The notes: a model not told the origin generated them from the sequence alone. Positions 39,206 through 47,362 are shown, numbered from the stretch's first letter. The stretch is DNA of 64,000 nucleotides from Lutibaculum sp963816555 (GCA_963816555.1 CAWFLD010000011.1:1-64000), one strand, 5' to 3'. Program-made: numbers and translations.

Positions 39206-39622
39206 TCATTCGTCGCGGTAGACCCGCTCCCGCCTCTCGTGACGCTCCTGCGCCTCGAGGGACAGGGTGGCAATCGGCCGTGCATCGAGGCGCTTGAGCC
39301 CGATGGGCTCTCCCGTCTCCTCGCAGTAGCCGTATGTGCCGTCCTCGATTCGCTTCAGGGCGGCGTCGATCTTGGCGATCAGCTTGCGCTGACGATCGCG
39401 TGCCCGAAGCTCGATCGCCCGGTCGGTCTCCGAAGAGGCCCGATCGGCCAGATCAGGGTGATTGTTGTTGTCGGTCTGCAGCTGCTGGAGCGTCTCGCGA
39501 CTTTCCCGCAAGATGTCTTCCCGCCAGGCGAGAAGCTTCTTGCGGAAGTACTCCCGCTGCCGTTCCCCCATGAACGGTTCAGTCTCAGTCGGAGCGTACG
39601 TCTCGTCCGATATGCTAAGCAT
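39206..39622 (-). CDS. dksA: DksA family RNA-polymerase-binding regulator (one cysteine)
   Basis: This 138-residue protein binds the RNA-polymerase secondary channel and works with ppGpp. It has a coiled coil with the acidic tip region DLADRASSETDRAIEL and the C-terminal globule GYCEETGEPIGLKRLDARPI. The four-cysteine zinc site of E. coli DksA is reduced to a single Cys; the other positions are Thr, Ser/Leu and Ala/Gln in CEETG and LSLEAQE. This pattern is usual in Alphaproteobacteria. It has its own terminator and is next to fliX, in the same direction but 136 bases apart, so it is probably a separate unit. Confidence 0.93.
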   Translation of the reverse strand: MLSISDETYAPTETEPFMGERQREYFRKKLLAWREDILRESRETLQQLQTDNNNHPDLADRASSETDRAIELRARDRQRKLIAKIDAALKRIEDGTYGYCEETGEPIGLKRLDARPIATLSLEAQERHERRERVYRDE

Positions 39623-39758
39623 CGGCGTTTCCCTAAGAGAACCCGTCGATTAGGGCGCCCTTATAGCCGGAAGGGCGACGACATACAACAAACTATCGGC
39701 GGCTGCAGAAGAAGATGTTGATGACGTAGCGTCGCAGGCCGCCGGAGGGGGCGCCGCG

Positions 39759-40163
39759 TCAGCGCCCGCGCTTGGCGAGCTCCACCCTGGCGCGCAGGTC
39801 GACGGCCGCGATCACGTCGTCGAGGCCGGGAATTCCCGTGTCCTCGGGTGCCTCGGCGACCAGCGAGGCCAGCCGGTCGAGCCGGCCGCCGCCCGCGTCG
39901 CCCTCGAGCAGGGCGATCTTCAGCTCCTCCAGGAGATCGAGCACGGCGTTGCCGCGCCGCATCCCCCTCTCGCGCGGGTCGTCCTCGATACCCTGAAGCG
40001 CCAGCATCGATTCGATGTCGGCGAGCATCGCCGTCGCCTGGGTGGCGACGCGCGAGGCGCCCGCGCTGCGCTTCTCGACCGAGAACGTGCCGTCCACGCC
40101 CGCGCGCTTGCGCTCGCGAACGGGTGCATAGGCACCGATGTAGTAGGCTCCGTCGATCCGCAT
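39759..40163 (-). CDS. fliX: Class II flagellar assembly regulator FliX
   Basis: This 134-residue protein couples basal-body assembly to the activity of the sigma-54 activator FlbD in Caulobacter. It begins MRIDGAYYIGAYAPVR, has a low-complexity middle, and ends with the conserved IAAVDLRARVELAKRGR. The ATG at 40163 is preferred; an in-frame GTG two codons upstream exists. It is divergent from flgI with a shared control region, as in Caulobacter. Its presence supports a FlbD-type late flagellar cascade. Confidence 0.92.
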   Translation of the reverse strand: MRIDGAYYIGAYAPVRERKRAGVDGTFSVEKRSAGASRVATQATAMLADIESMLALQGIEDDPRERGMRRGNAVLDLLEELKIALLEGDAGGGRLDRLASLVAEAPEDTGIPGLDDVIAAVDLRARVELAKRGR

Positions 40164-40211
40164 GAACACGCTCGGTTGAAACTCGACGGTGCCCAGCTTC
40201 GGCCGGCATGG

Positions 40212-40226
40212 TTAATGCCCGGTTAA
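40212..40226. promoter_or_regulatory. CtrA box between fliX and flgI
   Basis: TTAA, seven bases, TTAA, an exact consensus, 49 bases upstream of fliX. It likely drives fliX as an early (class II) gene. Confidence 0.75.
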
Positions 40227-40229
40227 ACC

Positions 40230-40242
40230 GGCAAAATCTGCC
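40230..40242. promoter_or_regulatory. GGCA-N5-TGCC dyad (ftr-like enhancer)
   Basis: GGCAAAATCTGCC lies three bases after the CtrA box and about 100 bases upstream of the flgI sigma-54 promoter. Confidence 0.6.
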
Positions 40243-40340
40243 GCGGTCACCGGGCAAGCATCGCCGCCCCGGCACGACCTGCCGCATCCGCCCCCTTCGC
40301 AAACCCTCATGTTTCCCAACGGCTTGGCCGCGCGGCCCCG

Positions 40341-40358
40341 CTGGCACGCTTCTCGCTT
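40341..40358 (+). promoter_or_regulatory. Sigma-54 promoter of flgI operon
   Basis: CTGGCACGCTTCTCGCTT has GG and GC ten bases apart (40343-44 and 40355-56). The start near 40368 rules out an upstream in-frame ATG at 40309 as the flgI start and supports the GTG at 40411. Confidence 0.75.
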
Positions 40359-40410
40359 GAAGGATGCGTGTCGCCCCGCGAGGGGCAGGAAGTGCAGGGA
40401 GCATCCTCTC

Positions 40411-41652
40411 GTGACAGCCGGCCGTCACCGCCACACTCCGCCACGCCGAATTCGCGGCTTCCGCCGGCTCGGGCTGGCGCTCGCGCTGATCGCCGCGTCC
40501 GGCCAGGCGCTGGCGGCCGATCTCGCGCCCGGCGCGGCACCCGGCGCCGGGACCGCGGTCGCCGCCTCCTATCCCGCCATCGACACCGGCATGGCCGGCA
40601 TGTCGGGCGCAGCCTCCCGCATCAAGGACCTCGTCGACGTCGAGGGCGTGCGCGAGAACCAGCTGATCGGCTACGGCCTCGTGGTCGGCCTCAACGGCAC
40701 CGGCGACAGCCTCAACAACGCGCCCTTCACCAAGCAGAGCCTGCAGGCCATGCTCGAGCGGCTGGGCGTCAACACGCGCGACACCAACATGCGCACCGCC
40801 AACGTGGCCGCGGTGATGGTGACCGCGAACCTGCCGCCCTTCGCCACGCACGGCACGCGGATGGACGTCAATGTCAGCGCGCTCGGCGACGCGACGAGCC
40901 TGCAGGGCGGCACGCTGCTCGTGACGCCGCTGCTCGGCGCCGACGGCGAGGTCTATTCGGTCGCGCAGGGGCCCGTCGCCATCGGCGGCTTCGAGGCCAA
41001 GGGCCAGGCCGCCACCGTCACCCGCGGCGTGCCGACCACCGGCCGCATCTCGTCGGGCGCCCTCATCGAGCGCGAGATCGAGTTCGACCTCGCCGGCCAG
41101 ACCTCGCTGCGCCTCGCCCTGCGCAACCCCGACCTGACGACGGCCAAGCGCATCGAGGCCTCGATCAACGCCTTCATCGGCGCGGGCACCGCCAACGCGA
41201 TCGACCCCGCGACCGTCCGCATCTCCGTGCCCCGCGGCTATCCCGGCGACATCGTCTCGCTCCTGACGGAGATCGAGCAGCTGCGGGTCGAGCCCGACCA
41301 GGGCGCCAAGGTGGTGATCGACGAGCACGCCGGCATCATCGTCATGGGCAAGAACGTCCGCGTCAGCGAGGTGGCGGTCGCCCAGGGCAACCTGACCGTG
41401 ACCATCTCGGAATCGCCGCAGGTCAGCCAGCCCGCCCCCTTCTCGCGAGGCCAGACCGCGGTGGTGCCGCGCACCCAGGTCGGCGTCAACGACGAGGCCG
41501 GGCACAAGATGGCGATCATCGACAGCGGCGTGACGCTGCAGCAGCTGGTCGACGGCCTCAACGCGCTCGGCATCGGCCCGCGCGACCTGATTTCCATCCT
41601 GCAGGCCATCAAGGCCGCAGGCGCCCTCCAGGCCGAGATAGAGGTGATGTGA
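40411..41652 (+). CDS. flgI: P-ring protein FlgI
   Basis: This periplasmic ring subunit has about 413 residues. I chose GTG 40411, which has AGGGA ten bases upstream and lies just after the sigma-54 promoter. The basic n-region and hydrophobic helix RRLGLALALIAASGQALA form a signal peptide. Family motifs: SRIKDLVDVEGVRENQLIGY, VGLNGTGDSLNNAPFT and NPDLTTAKRIEASINAFIG. Its stop overlaps the flgJ start. The frame is intact. Confidence 0.96.
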   Translation: MTAGRHRHTPPRRIRGFRRLGLALALIAASGQALAADLAPGAAPGAGTAVAASYPAIDTGMAGMSGAASRIKDLVDVEGVRENQLIGYGLVVGLNGTGDSLNNAPFTKQSLQAMLERLGVNTRDTNMRTANVAAVMVTANLPPFATHGTRMDVNVSALGDATSLQGGTLLVTPLLGADGEVYSVAQGPVAIGGFEAKGQAATVTRGVPTTGRISSGALIEREIEFDLAGQTSLRLALRNPDLTTAKRIEASINAFIGAGTANAIDPATVRISVPRGYPGDIVSLLTEIEQLRVEPDQGAKVVIDEHAGIIVMGKNVRVSEVAVAQGNLTVTISESPQVSQPAPFSRGQTAVVPRTQVGVNDEAGHKMAIIDSGVTLQQLVDGLNALGIGPRDLISILQAIKAAGALQAEIEVM

Positions 41653-41948
41653 TGATCGGCATGCCGCACACCACGCCGCTCTCGCCGATTCCCGCCAGCG
41701 TGCCGCCCGAGCAGGTCGCCGCGGCGCGCAAGACGGCGGAGGACTTCGAGTCGGTGTTCCTCAACACCATGCTGTCGGGGATGTTCTCGGGCCTCTCCAC
41801 CGACGGCCCCGGCCTCGGCGGCGACGCCGAGAAGACCTACCGCTCCCTACTCGTCGAACAATACGCGAAGGAGATGTCGGCCAATGGCGGCATCGGCCTC
41901 GCGGACAGCGTAATGCGCGACATCATCGCCCTGCAGGAGACGAACTGA
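41652..41948 (+). CDS. flgJ: Rod-binding protein FlgJ (N-terminal domain only)
   Basis: This 98-residue protein matches only the N-terminal rod-scaffolding domain of FlgJ: KTAEDFESVFLNTMLSGMFS and EMSANGGIGLADSVMRDI. The muramidase domain of enterobacterial FlgJ is absent, which is normal in Alphaproteobacteria, where a separate lytic enzyme is used. Its ATG overlaps the flgI stop by one base, and flgN follows after one base. Confidence 0.93.
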   Translation: MIGMPHTTPLSPIPASVPPEQVAAARKTAEDFESVFLNTMLSGMFSGLSTDGPGLGGDAEKTYRSLLVEQYAKEMSANGGIGLADSVMRDIIALQETN

Positions 41949-41949
41949 C

Positions 41950-42435
41950 ATGACGACCGATCTTCAGCGCGAAGACGCGCCCGCCAACGGCCTCGAGGAC
42001 CAGGACGCCGCGCAGGCCTTCTACCTGCGCCTGGCGGAGACGCTGGAGGAGCTGATGGCGACGCTCGACGAGGAGGCCGCGCTGATCCGCGCCGCCAAGC
42101 TGCGCGACGCCGCGGCGCTGGCGCCGCGCAAGGCGATGATCGCCGAGGACTATCGCCGGGCGCTCGACGTGCTGCGCGACAACGCCGAGCTGTTCGGCCG
42201 CGACGCGCCGCAGGAGGTCGAGGAGCTGAGGCAGCGCCACAGGCTGCTCGAGCGCACGCTGCAGTCGAACCTGGCGGTGCTCGCCACCGCCCGCACCGTG
42301 TCGGAGACGCTCGTGAAGTCGGTCGCCGAGACGATCGGCTCGAAGGGGCCGAAGCCGACCACCTACGGCTCCAACGCCCGCCGCCCCGACGGCTCCGTCC
42401 GCGCCGGCGCCATCGCCGTCGACGTCGCCCTCTGA
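41950..42435 (+). CDS. flgN: FlgN-like export chaperone
   Basis: This 161-residue, mostly helical protein has a coiled-coil pattern (AETLEELMATLDEEAALIRA through LRQRHRLLERTLQSNLAVLA) and a flexible basic tail. Size, fold and position after flgI-flgJ fit FlgN, the chaperone for hook-associated proteins FlgK and FlgL. Sequence conservation in this family is low, so the assignment rests on context as much as on similarity. Confidence 0.75.
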   Translation: MTTDLQREDAPANGLEDQDAAQAFYLRLAETLEELMATLDEEAALIRAAKLRDAAALAPRKAMIAEDYRRALDVLRDNAELFGRDAPQEVEELRQRHRLLERTLQSNLAVLATARTVSETLVKSVAETIGSKGPKPTTYGSNARRPDGSVRAGAIAVDVAL

Positions 42436-42754
42436 CGGCACCGGCCCGCGCCCGGGGGGCCCGCGCAGGCGGTGCGGCCCCCACCGGCGCGGGCACACAC
42501 GCATATTCCGGTAGAACGCGCCGAAATTCGGTTATCGGCGCCGCGGTTCTGGTATATCTGGAAGATGTACCGGAACCGCCGCACCCGCCCTCTTCAGGAT
42601 CGGCAGATTGCGACAAGGTCGGCGGGCGAGACCGGGGGATCGTCTCGAACGGCGGGCCGGCTGAACGCGAGCGAGGCGATCCGGTCTGCGGGCGCCTCGT
42701 CTGGCTGACCGGGCGGGGGGAACGATGCGCTGCGCCGTTGCGGAGGGGTAGGCC
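42436..42754. other. Control region of the two-component operon
   Basis: This roughly 320-base gap holds no gene I can support. Between 42506 and 42578 it is AT-richer and contains four phased TTCCGGTA-like elements, two of them forming a strong inverted repeat. The promoter for the kinase-regulator operon should be here. Confidence 0.6.
42506..42578. promoter_or_regulatory. Phased TTCYGGTA elements, probable operator
   Basis: TTCCGGTA (42506), TTCGGTTA (42527), TTCTGGTA (42547) and, inverted, TACCGGAA (42568) start 20-21 bases apart, two helical turns. The last two are the cores of a 15-bp inverted repeat (CGGTTCTGGTATATC at 42544 and its near complement ending 42578; 13 of 15 match) around a 5-base spacer. 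This looks like a binding array for a dimeric regulator, perhaps the NarL-type regulator encoded downstream. Confidence 0.6.
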
Positions 42755-45157
42755 TTGCCCCTCGTCATGTGGACACCGGCGTCGATCACCCTCCTGACGG
42801 AGTTGATCCTGGTCTGCGTGGTGCTGGCGTTCATGGTCGCCGGCCGCCTGCGCATCGGCCCGCGCGCGGCATCGCCGCAGCGGCCGGGGCCCGCGCCCAC
42901 GGATCCATGGGTCCGCGAGGCGGGCCTGTTCACGCTCATGCTGAGCTTCTTCGGCGCCTACGTGCTGCTGAGCTTCCTGCACGTGGCGGCCCATCCGGCC
43001 GCCAGGGCCTATGTCGACCCGCTCGTCAGCATCTCGTCCTCGCTCGCCCTGGCCTGCTTCGTGCTCGCGACCTACCGGTTTCCGATTGTCCTTCGCCCCC
43101 TGCCCGGCGAGCGCCATGCCGTGCTCCTCGCGCTGGGGCTCTTCGTCGGCTCGGAGATCTGGTACGCGATCTACCGCTACCGCGAGCTGGCGGTCGGGCA
43201 CATCGAGTTCCGCCCGGCGGCGATGGACTTCTCCTTCCTCGCGGCGATCCTGTGGTCGGCGGTGCCGCTCGTCCGCCAGATCCGGCAGCTCCGCCTCGCC
43301 GGCCTGCCGGTCGGCGCGGCACGCACGGTCCTCGCCGCGGCGCTCCTGCCGCTCGCCCTGATCCTTCTCACGCTCGCCAGGAGCTACGCCCTCGCCGGCG
43401 CCGCCGCGAACGAGATCGCCCTCACCCTGTCCAGCCTGCTCCTGCTGGCCACGTTCGGCCTGATCTTCTTCAACTTCCTGCCCGGCGTGGCGACCTTCTC
43501 CGGCAAGATCGTCGCGATCACGCTGGTGACCATGATGACGATCCTGTCGACGATGGCGTGGCTGGTCAGCCCGGTCTACGTCGACGCCTATCGCGGCGAC
43601 GGTCTCGCCGTCGACAACCGCGCCTTCTTCTTCACGCCCCTGCCCGGGGGCTCCTACCGGGCGACCGAGAGCGGCATCAGCTTCGACGACACGCTGGGCA
43701 CGCGCATCGACCCGTTCGCCGGGCCGATCGCCCTGCCCTTCGGCTTTCCCTTCTACGGCCATGTCTACCGCGACGCGTTCGTGCGCGAGGACGGGATGGT
43801 GGGCTTCGCCGAGATGCCTCTCTGGCGCGACGTCTCGCACCGCTTCGGGGGAGCGCCGGCGATCTATCCGCTGGCGGTGGATCTCGCGGGGCCCGGCGAG
43901 GCGATCCCGAAGGACAGCGGCGTCTTCGTCGACGCCCGGCCCGACCGGGTGCGCATCACCTGGTACCTCCTGCCCGAGGCCCGGCGGCGGGACGCGCTCT
44001 ACTCGTTCCGGGCCACGCTCTACCCCAACGGCCAGATCGAGCTCGCCTATCTCGACCTGCCGGCAGACACGCGGCCGGACCTCTACGAGAGCAACGCCAC
44101 GGCGTGGTTCGCGGGGATCACGCCGGGCTATCTCGCGGGCGGCGTCGCGATGGTGCGGCTCGGCGACGACCTGCCCTACACCGGCGAGCCGATGCAGGGC
44201 CTCGTGCAGGACTTCCGGCTCGGCTTCGTCGACTATCTCGACCGGATCTACCGGCCGATCGCGTGGTACGTGCTCGCGGTCAGCGGCTTCGTCGTCCTGG
44301 TCTTCCCCGCCTTCTTCCGCGTCAACCTGGCGCGGCCGCTGGATCGGCTGCTGCTCGGCGTCCAGCAGTTCCGGAAGGACGGCTTCGTCGAGGACCTGCC
44401 GATCGCGCAGCCCGACGAGATCGGCTACCTCACCTCCTCCTTCAACGAGATGGCCCGCTCGCAGCACGCCATGATGAGCGACCTCGAGGCGCGGGTGGAG
44501 CGCCGCACGGCCGAGGCGAGCGCGCTCGCCGCCCGCAACGCCCGCCTCGAGGAGCGCAGCCGCATCTCCGGCGACCTGCACGATTCCGTCAGCCAGACGC
44601 TGTTCTCGGCGACGCTGCTGGCCGATGCCCTGCCCGAGGTCTGGCGGCGCAGCCCCGAGGCCGCCGAGCGCCATCTCGACGAGGTCGTCAAGCTCAACCG
44701 GAGCGCGCTGAGCGAGATGCGGGCGCTGCTGACCGAGTTCCGGCCCGCCGCGATCCTCGACGCGGCCATGGGCGACCTCCTGGCCGGCCTCGTCGCCGAT
44801 CTCGGGCGGCGGACTGGCATCGACGCGAAGCTCGAGGTCGAGAGCGACGGACGGCTGCCCGAAGAGGTGCACCTGCAGTTCTACCGCATCCTCCAGGAGT
44901 GCCTGAACAACGTCGCCAAGCACGCCGCAGCCCGCACGCTGCGCGTCTACTTCGACAGCACCGGCCACCGCGCGATCCTGACCGTCGAGGACGACGGCGG
45001 CGGCTTCGACATGGGCGCCCTCCGCCCCGGCGCGATGGGGCTCGCGATCATGCGGGAGCGCGCGGCGCGGGCGGGCGCGAGCCTCGAGATCTCGAGCGAA
45101 CCGGGACGCGGCACGCGGTCCACGCTGATCTGGACGGAGCACGATGGTGACGCCTGA
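42755..45157 (+). CDS. NarX/NreB-type sensor histidine kinase with extracytoplasmic beta domain
   Basis: This 800-residue membrane kinase starts with TTG at 42755, well placed behind GGAGG. Residues 1-280 contain about seven or eight membrane helices. Residues about 285-490 are an extracytoplasmic beta-rich domain with PLPFGFPFYGHVYRDAFVR-like strands (FPFYG and EDGMVGF), a pattern otherwise seen in secreted adhesion-type proteins. A further helix (about 503-525), HAMP and the HisKA_3 core follow, with the phospho-His in SRISGDLHDSVSQTL and an HATPase with DDGGGFD. The stimulus is unknown. Its stop overlaps the regulator gene by 14 bases. Nothing ties it to flagella except position. Confidence 0.88.
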   Translation: MPLVMWTPASITLLTELILVCVVLAFMVAGRLRIGPRAASPQRPGPAPTDPWVREAGLFTLMLSFFGAYVLLSFLHVAAHPAARAYVDPLVSISSSLALACFVLATYRFPIVLRPLPGERHAVLLALGLFVGSEIWYAIYRYRELAVGHIEFRPAAMDFSFLAAILWSAVPLVRQIRQLRLAGLPVGAARTVLAAALLPLALILLTLARSYALAGAAANEIALTLSSLLLLATFGLIFFNFLPGVATFSGKIVAITLVTMMTILSTMAWLVSPVYVDAYRGDGLAVDNRAFFFTPLPGGSYRATESGISFDDTLGTRIDPFAGPIALPFGFPFYGHVYRDAFVREDGMVGFAEMPLWRDVSHRFGGAPAIYPLAVDLAGPGEAIPKDSGVFVDARPDRVRITWYLLPEARRRDALYSFRATLYPNGQIELAYLDLPADTRPDLYESNATAWFAGITPGYLAGGVAMVRLGDDLPYTGEPMQGLVQDFRLGFVDYLDRIYRPIAWYVLAVSGFVVLVFPAFFRVNLARPLDRLLLGVQQFRKDGFVEDLPIAQPDEIGYLTSSFNEMARSQHAMMSDLEARVERRTAEASALAARNARLEERSRISGDLHDSVSQTLFSATLLADALPEVWRRSPEAAERHLDEVVKLNRSALSEMRALLTEFRPAAILDAAMGDLLAGLVADLGRRTGIDAKLEVESDGRLPEEVHLQFYRILQECLNNVAKHAAARTLRVYFDSTGHRAILTVEDDGGGFDMGALRPGAMGLAIMRERAARAGASLEISSEPGRGTRSTLIWTEHDGDA

Positions 45158-45794
45158 CATCCCGGTCCTCCTGGCCGACGACCACCCGATCGTGCGCATG
45201 GGCCTCAGGCAGGCGATCGGCAGCTTCGCGGGGATGACGGTGATCGGCGAGGCCGAGACCGGCGAGGAGGCGCTCTACCTGTGCCGCAAGCTGCGGCCGT
45301 CGATCGTCATCATGGACCTGCGGATGGAGGGCATGGGCGGGCTCGAGGCCGCCAAGATCCTGTGCGCCCATGCGCCGGACACGCGGGTGATCGCCATCAG
45401 CTCCTTCGTCGACCGCCGGACGGCGAGCCTCGTCGAAGCGAGCGGCGTGCACGGCTTCATCCTCAAGAACGTCACGGCGGCCGAGCTCGAGGCCACGCTG
45501 CGCGCGGTCCACGCCGGGCGCCGGGTCGTCGCCGAGGAGGTCCGCCGGCTGCTCGACCAGGCGCCCGCCGAGGACGGGTCCCCGCACATCCGCCTCGGCG
45601 CGCAGCAGAAGCGAGTGCTGGCGCTGATGACCAAGGGCTTCACCAACGGCGAGATCGCCGAGCACATGGGCATCTCGACGCCCACCGCCCGCTACCACGT
45701 CAGCGCGATCCTCGAGAAGCTCGGCGTCTCGAACCGCACCGAGGCTTCGGCGATGGCCGTCGCCAACAGGCTGGTCGACGAGCAGGATTTCTGA
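45144..45794 (+). CDS. NarL/FixJ-family response regulator
   Basis: This 216-residue protein has an N-terminal receiver with acidic pocket LLADDHP, phospho-acceptor Asp in SIVIMDLRMEGMGG and Lys in FILKNV. The C-terminal LuxR-type helix-turn-helix includes ALMTKGFTNGEIAEHMGIS and VSAILEKLGVSNRTEA. It is the partner of the overlapping kinase. The phased inverted repeat upstream of the operon is a candidate target, implying autoregulation (inference). Confidence 0.93.
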   Translation: MVTPDIPVLLADDHPIVRMGLRQAIGSFAGMTVIGEAETGEEALYLCRKLRPSIVIMDLRMEGMGGLEAAKILCAHAPDTRVIAISSFVDRRTASLVEASGVHGFILKNVTAAELEATLRAVHAGRRVVAEEVRRLLDQAPAEDGSPHIRLGAQQKRVLALMTKGFTNGEIAEHMGISTPTARYHVSAILEKLGVSNRTEASAMAVANRLVDEQDF

Positions 45795-45966
45795 TCCGCC
45801 CTGTACACCTGTCCAGTCGCGCCTGCCGCACGGTCAGTTCCGCCGCCCCGGCGATTTCCGCAAGGTCGTTCGCGTTCCCGGTGCCCGAAAATCGGTGCGG
45901 GAACGCCAACCGCCGGCGCCCCCGCGGGGCGCCAAGGCTCGAACAGCGATCAAGGGAAGACAGAAG

Positions 45967-46281
45967 ATGAACACGATCATGAAGCTCGGCACCGCCGCCT
46001 TCGCCGCCGCCCTCCTCTCCGCCGCCGTGCCGGGTGCGGCCTCCGCCGCCGACATGAAGTGCAACGGCCTCAGCGGCTACTACGGCGGCGTCACCGCGAT
46101 CATCGTCGGCCAGGACGGCAGGACCGTGAACGTGATCCTCGACAACGGCCGCCCCAACGCCTACGGCACCTGCCAGGGCAACCAGCTGACGGTGAACTTC
46201 ACCGACGACCGCACGTACACCGGCACGTTCGACGGCCGCAAGATCTCGTGGAGCAACGGCACGAGCTGGACCAAGAAGTAA
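45967..46281 (+). CDS. Small secreted protein, unknown function
   Basis: This 104-residue protein has a clear Sec signal peptide (cleaved after PGAASA, about residue 27). The mature part of about 77 residues is beta-rich with two cysteines (MKCNGLSGYYGG and YGTCQGNQLTV) and ends in alternating strand residues (TYTGTFDGRKISWSNGTSW). It may be a small periplasmic or extracellular beta-barrel. ATG 45967 follows GAAGACAGA, a weak ribosome site. I do not recognise the family. Confidence 0.7.
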   Translation: MNTIMKLGTAAFAAALLSAAVPGAASAADMKCNGLSGYYGGVTAIIVGQDGRTVNVILDNGRPNAYGTCQGNQLTVNFTDDRTYTGTFDGRKISWSNGTSWTKK

Positions 46282-46345
46282 GCCGGCTCGGCGGCGCGCC
46301 GGCGGCACGGCCGGCGGCGCGCCCCGCAGCACGACGGTTCCGGGG

Positions 46346-46798
46346 ATGACCGCTGTGATCCGGCCCCGCGACGCCACCTTCCTGGCCTCCGCGATCTGCC
46401 TTGCGCTGGCAGGCCTCGCCGCGGCGGGAGCGGCCGTCTTCGCGATGCGCGCCGGTCCGATCCGCGACAACGTCGAGGCCGGCACCGCCTGCGTCGCCGC
46501 CTGCACGCTCCGCTGGGACGGGGAGTGGGTGACCAAGGGCACCGACGGCACCGCCATCTGCCACGCGGTCAACGCGCTCGGATACGGGCTCGTCGTCGAC
46601 GGCCAGCCCGGCGGCATCGCCGCCGGGCCGATCGACGGCCCGGACGCGGCCAGCCGCATCTGCGAGGCGCTGTCGGCGTCGATCGCCTGGAACGGCAACT
46701 GGCGCACCATCCGCCAGGGCGAGATGTCGGAATGCGACTGCACCGGCGGCATCGCCCTGCCGTGGCGCCCGAATGCGGGGACCGGGGCAAGCGAATAG
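46346..46798 (+). CDS. Secreted or anchored mannan-binding-lectin-like (MVL) protein
   Basis: This 150-residue protein has an N-terminal membrane segment (residues 11-33) and two MVL-like units. The first starts AGPIRDN and includes LRWDGEWVTKG. The second, better conserved, runs AAGPIDGPDAASRICEAL then WNGNWRTIRQGEMSECDC. The pattern (A)GPI, D/N..A, W.G.W.T, SxCxC is that of the Microcystis MVL lectin family, which binds oligomannose. Cysteines suggest disulfides and an extracytoplasmic location. It is adjacent to another small secreted protein 64 bases upstream. Ligand binding is inferred from the fold family only. Confidence 0.75.
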   Translation: MTAVIRPRDATFLASAICLALAGLAAAGAAVFAMRAGPIRDNVEAGTACVAACTLRWDGEWVTKGTDGTAICHAVNALGYGLVVDGQPGGIAAGPIDGPDAASRICEALSASIAWNGNWRTIRQGEMSECDCTGGIALPWRPNAGTGASE

Positions 46799-46939
46799 CG
46801 GCAGCGCCGCCGCGGCGCCCGTCCTCCGCTCTGTGCCGGCCGATCGCATTCGCCCGAACTTGTTGACGAAAGATTGAGATATCGGGCCTAGACTGATCGG
46901 TGCCGGGGGGCTGATACGTTAGCCTGGGAAGGTTGCACG

Positions 46940-47362
46940 ATGAGTGACGGTCCTGGCCGCATTGCGCGAACGAGCAGCGTGCCCGCCTCGATGGCAGGCG
47001 CGGTGGCCGGCTCTCGGCCCCGCCACTTCGACAGCCCGGTCGATCCCGCCGCCGAAAGCTTCGGCACCCCTCCCGAAAGCGACCGCGAGCCGCCTGGCCG
47101 GGACGCCCGCGACTTTTCCGGCCCTCCCGACCGCGAGCCTGCGACGGAAGACCGCACCTCGGCCGCGCCGGAGCCCGAGCGACATCCCCTCCTCTACCTC
47201 GCCGTCGACACCGTGACCGGCGAAGTGCTCTGGCAGGTCGAGGGCGACCCCGTTCCGGTCGCGCCCGCGGCCGCCGTAGACCAGGCCTACGGGCCGCAGG
47301 CGACGATCGCCTACCGGCGCGACGAGGACGACGTTCCCCACGGCATCAGTCGCCTGGTGTGA
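46940..47362 (+). CDS. Hypothetical protein upstream of flagellin
   Basis: This 140-residue protein has a long disordered, Pro/Asp/Arg-rich N-terminus (about 1-80) and a short structured C-terminal part with YLAVDTVTGEVLWQVEG. The strand-turn-strand followed by TGEVLWQV is vaguely like FlaG proteins (xTGEVxxxIP), and the position just before flagellin would suit that, but the similarity is too short to claim. A GGGAAGG ribosome site precedes ATG 46940. The frame is intact. Confidence 0.6.
   Translation: MSDGPGRIARTSSVPASMAGAVAGSRPRHFDSPVDPAAESFGTPPESDREPPGRDARDFSGPPDREPATEDRTSAAPEPERHPLLYLAVDTVTGEVLWQVEGDPVPVAPAAAVDQAYGPQATIAYRRDEDDVPHGISRLV

Noticed and set aside
40309..40410. Upstream ATG start for flgI
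   Set aside because: It lies before the sigma-54 promoter at 40341, so it would not be on the transcript; the GTG at 40411 has a ribosome site and gives a normal signal peptide.
46862..46895. Sigma-70 promoter TTGACG to TAGACT before the gene at 46940
   Set aside because: The spacing between the two hexamers is about 20 bases, too wide for a confident call.
46940..47362. FlaG annotation for the gene before flagellin
   Set aside because: Only a short TGEVLWQV-like stretch resembles FlaG, and most of the protein is disordered; evidence is insufficient.
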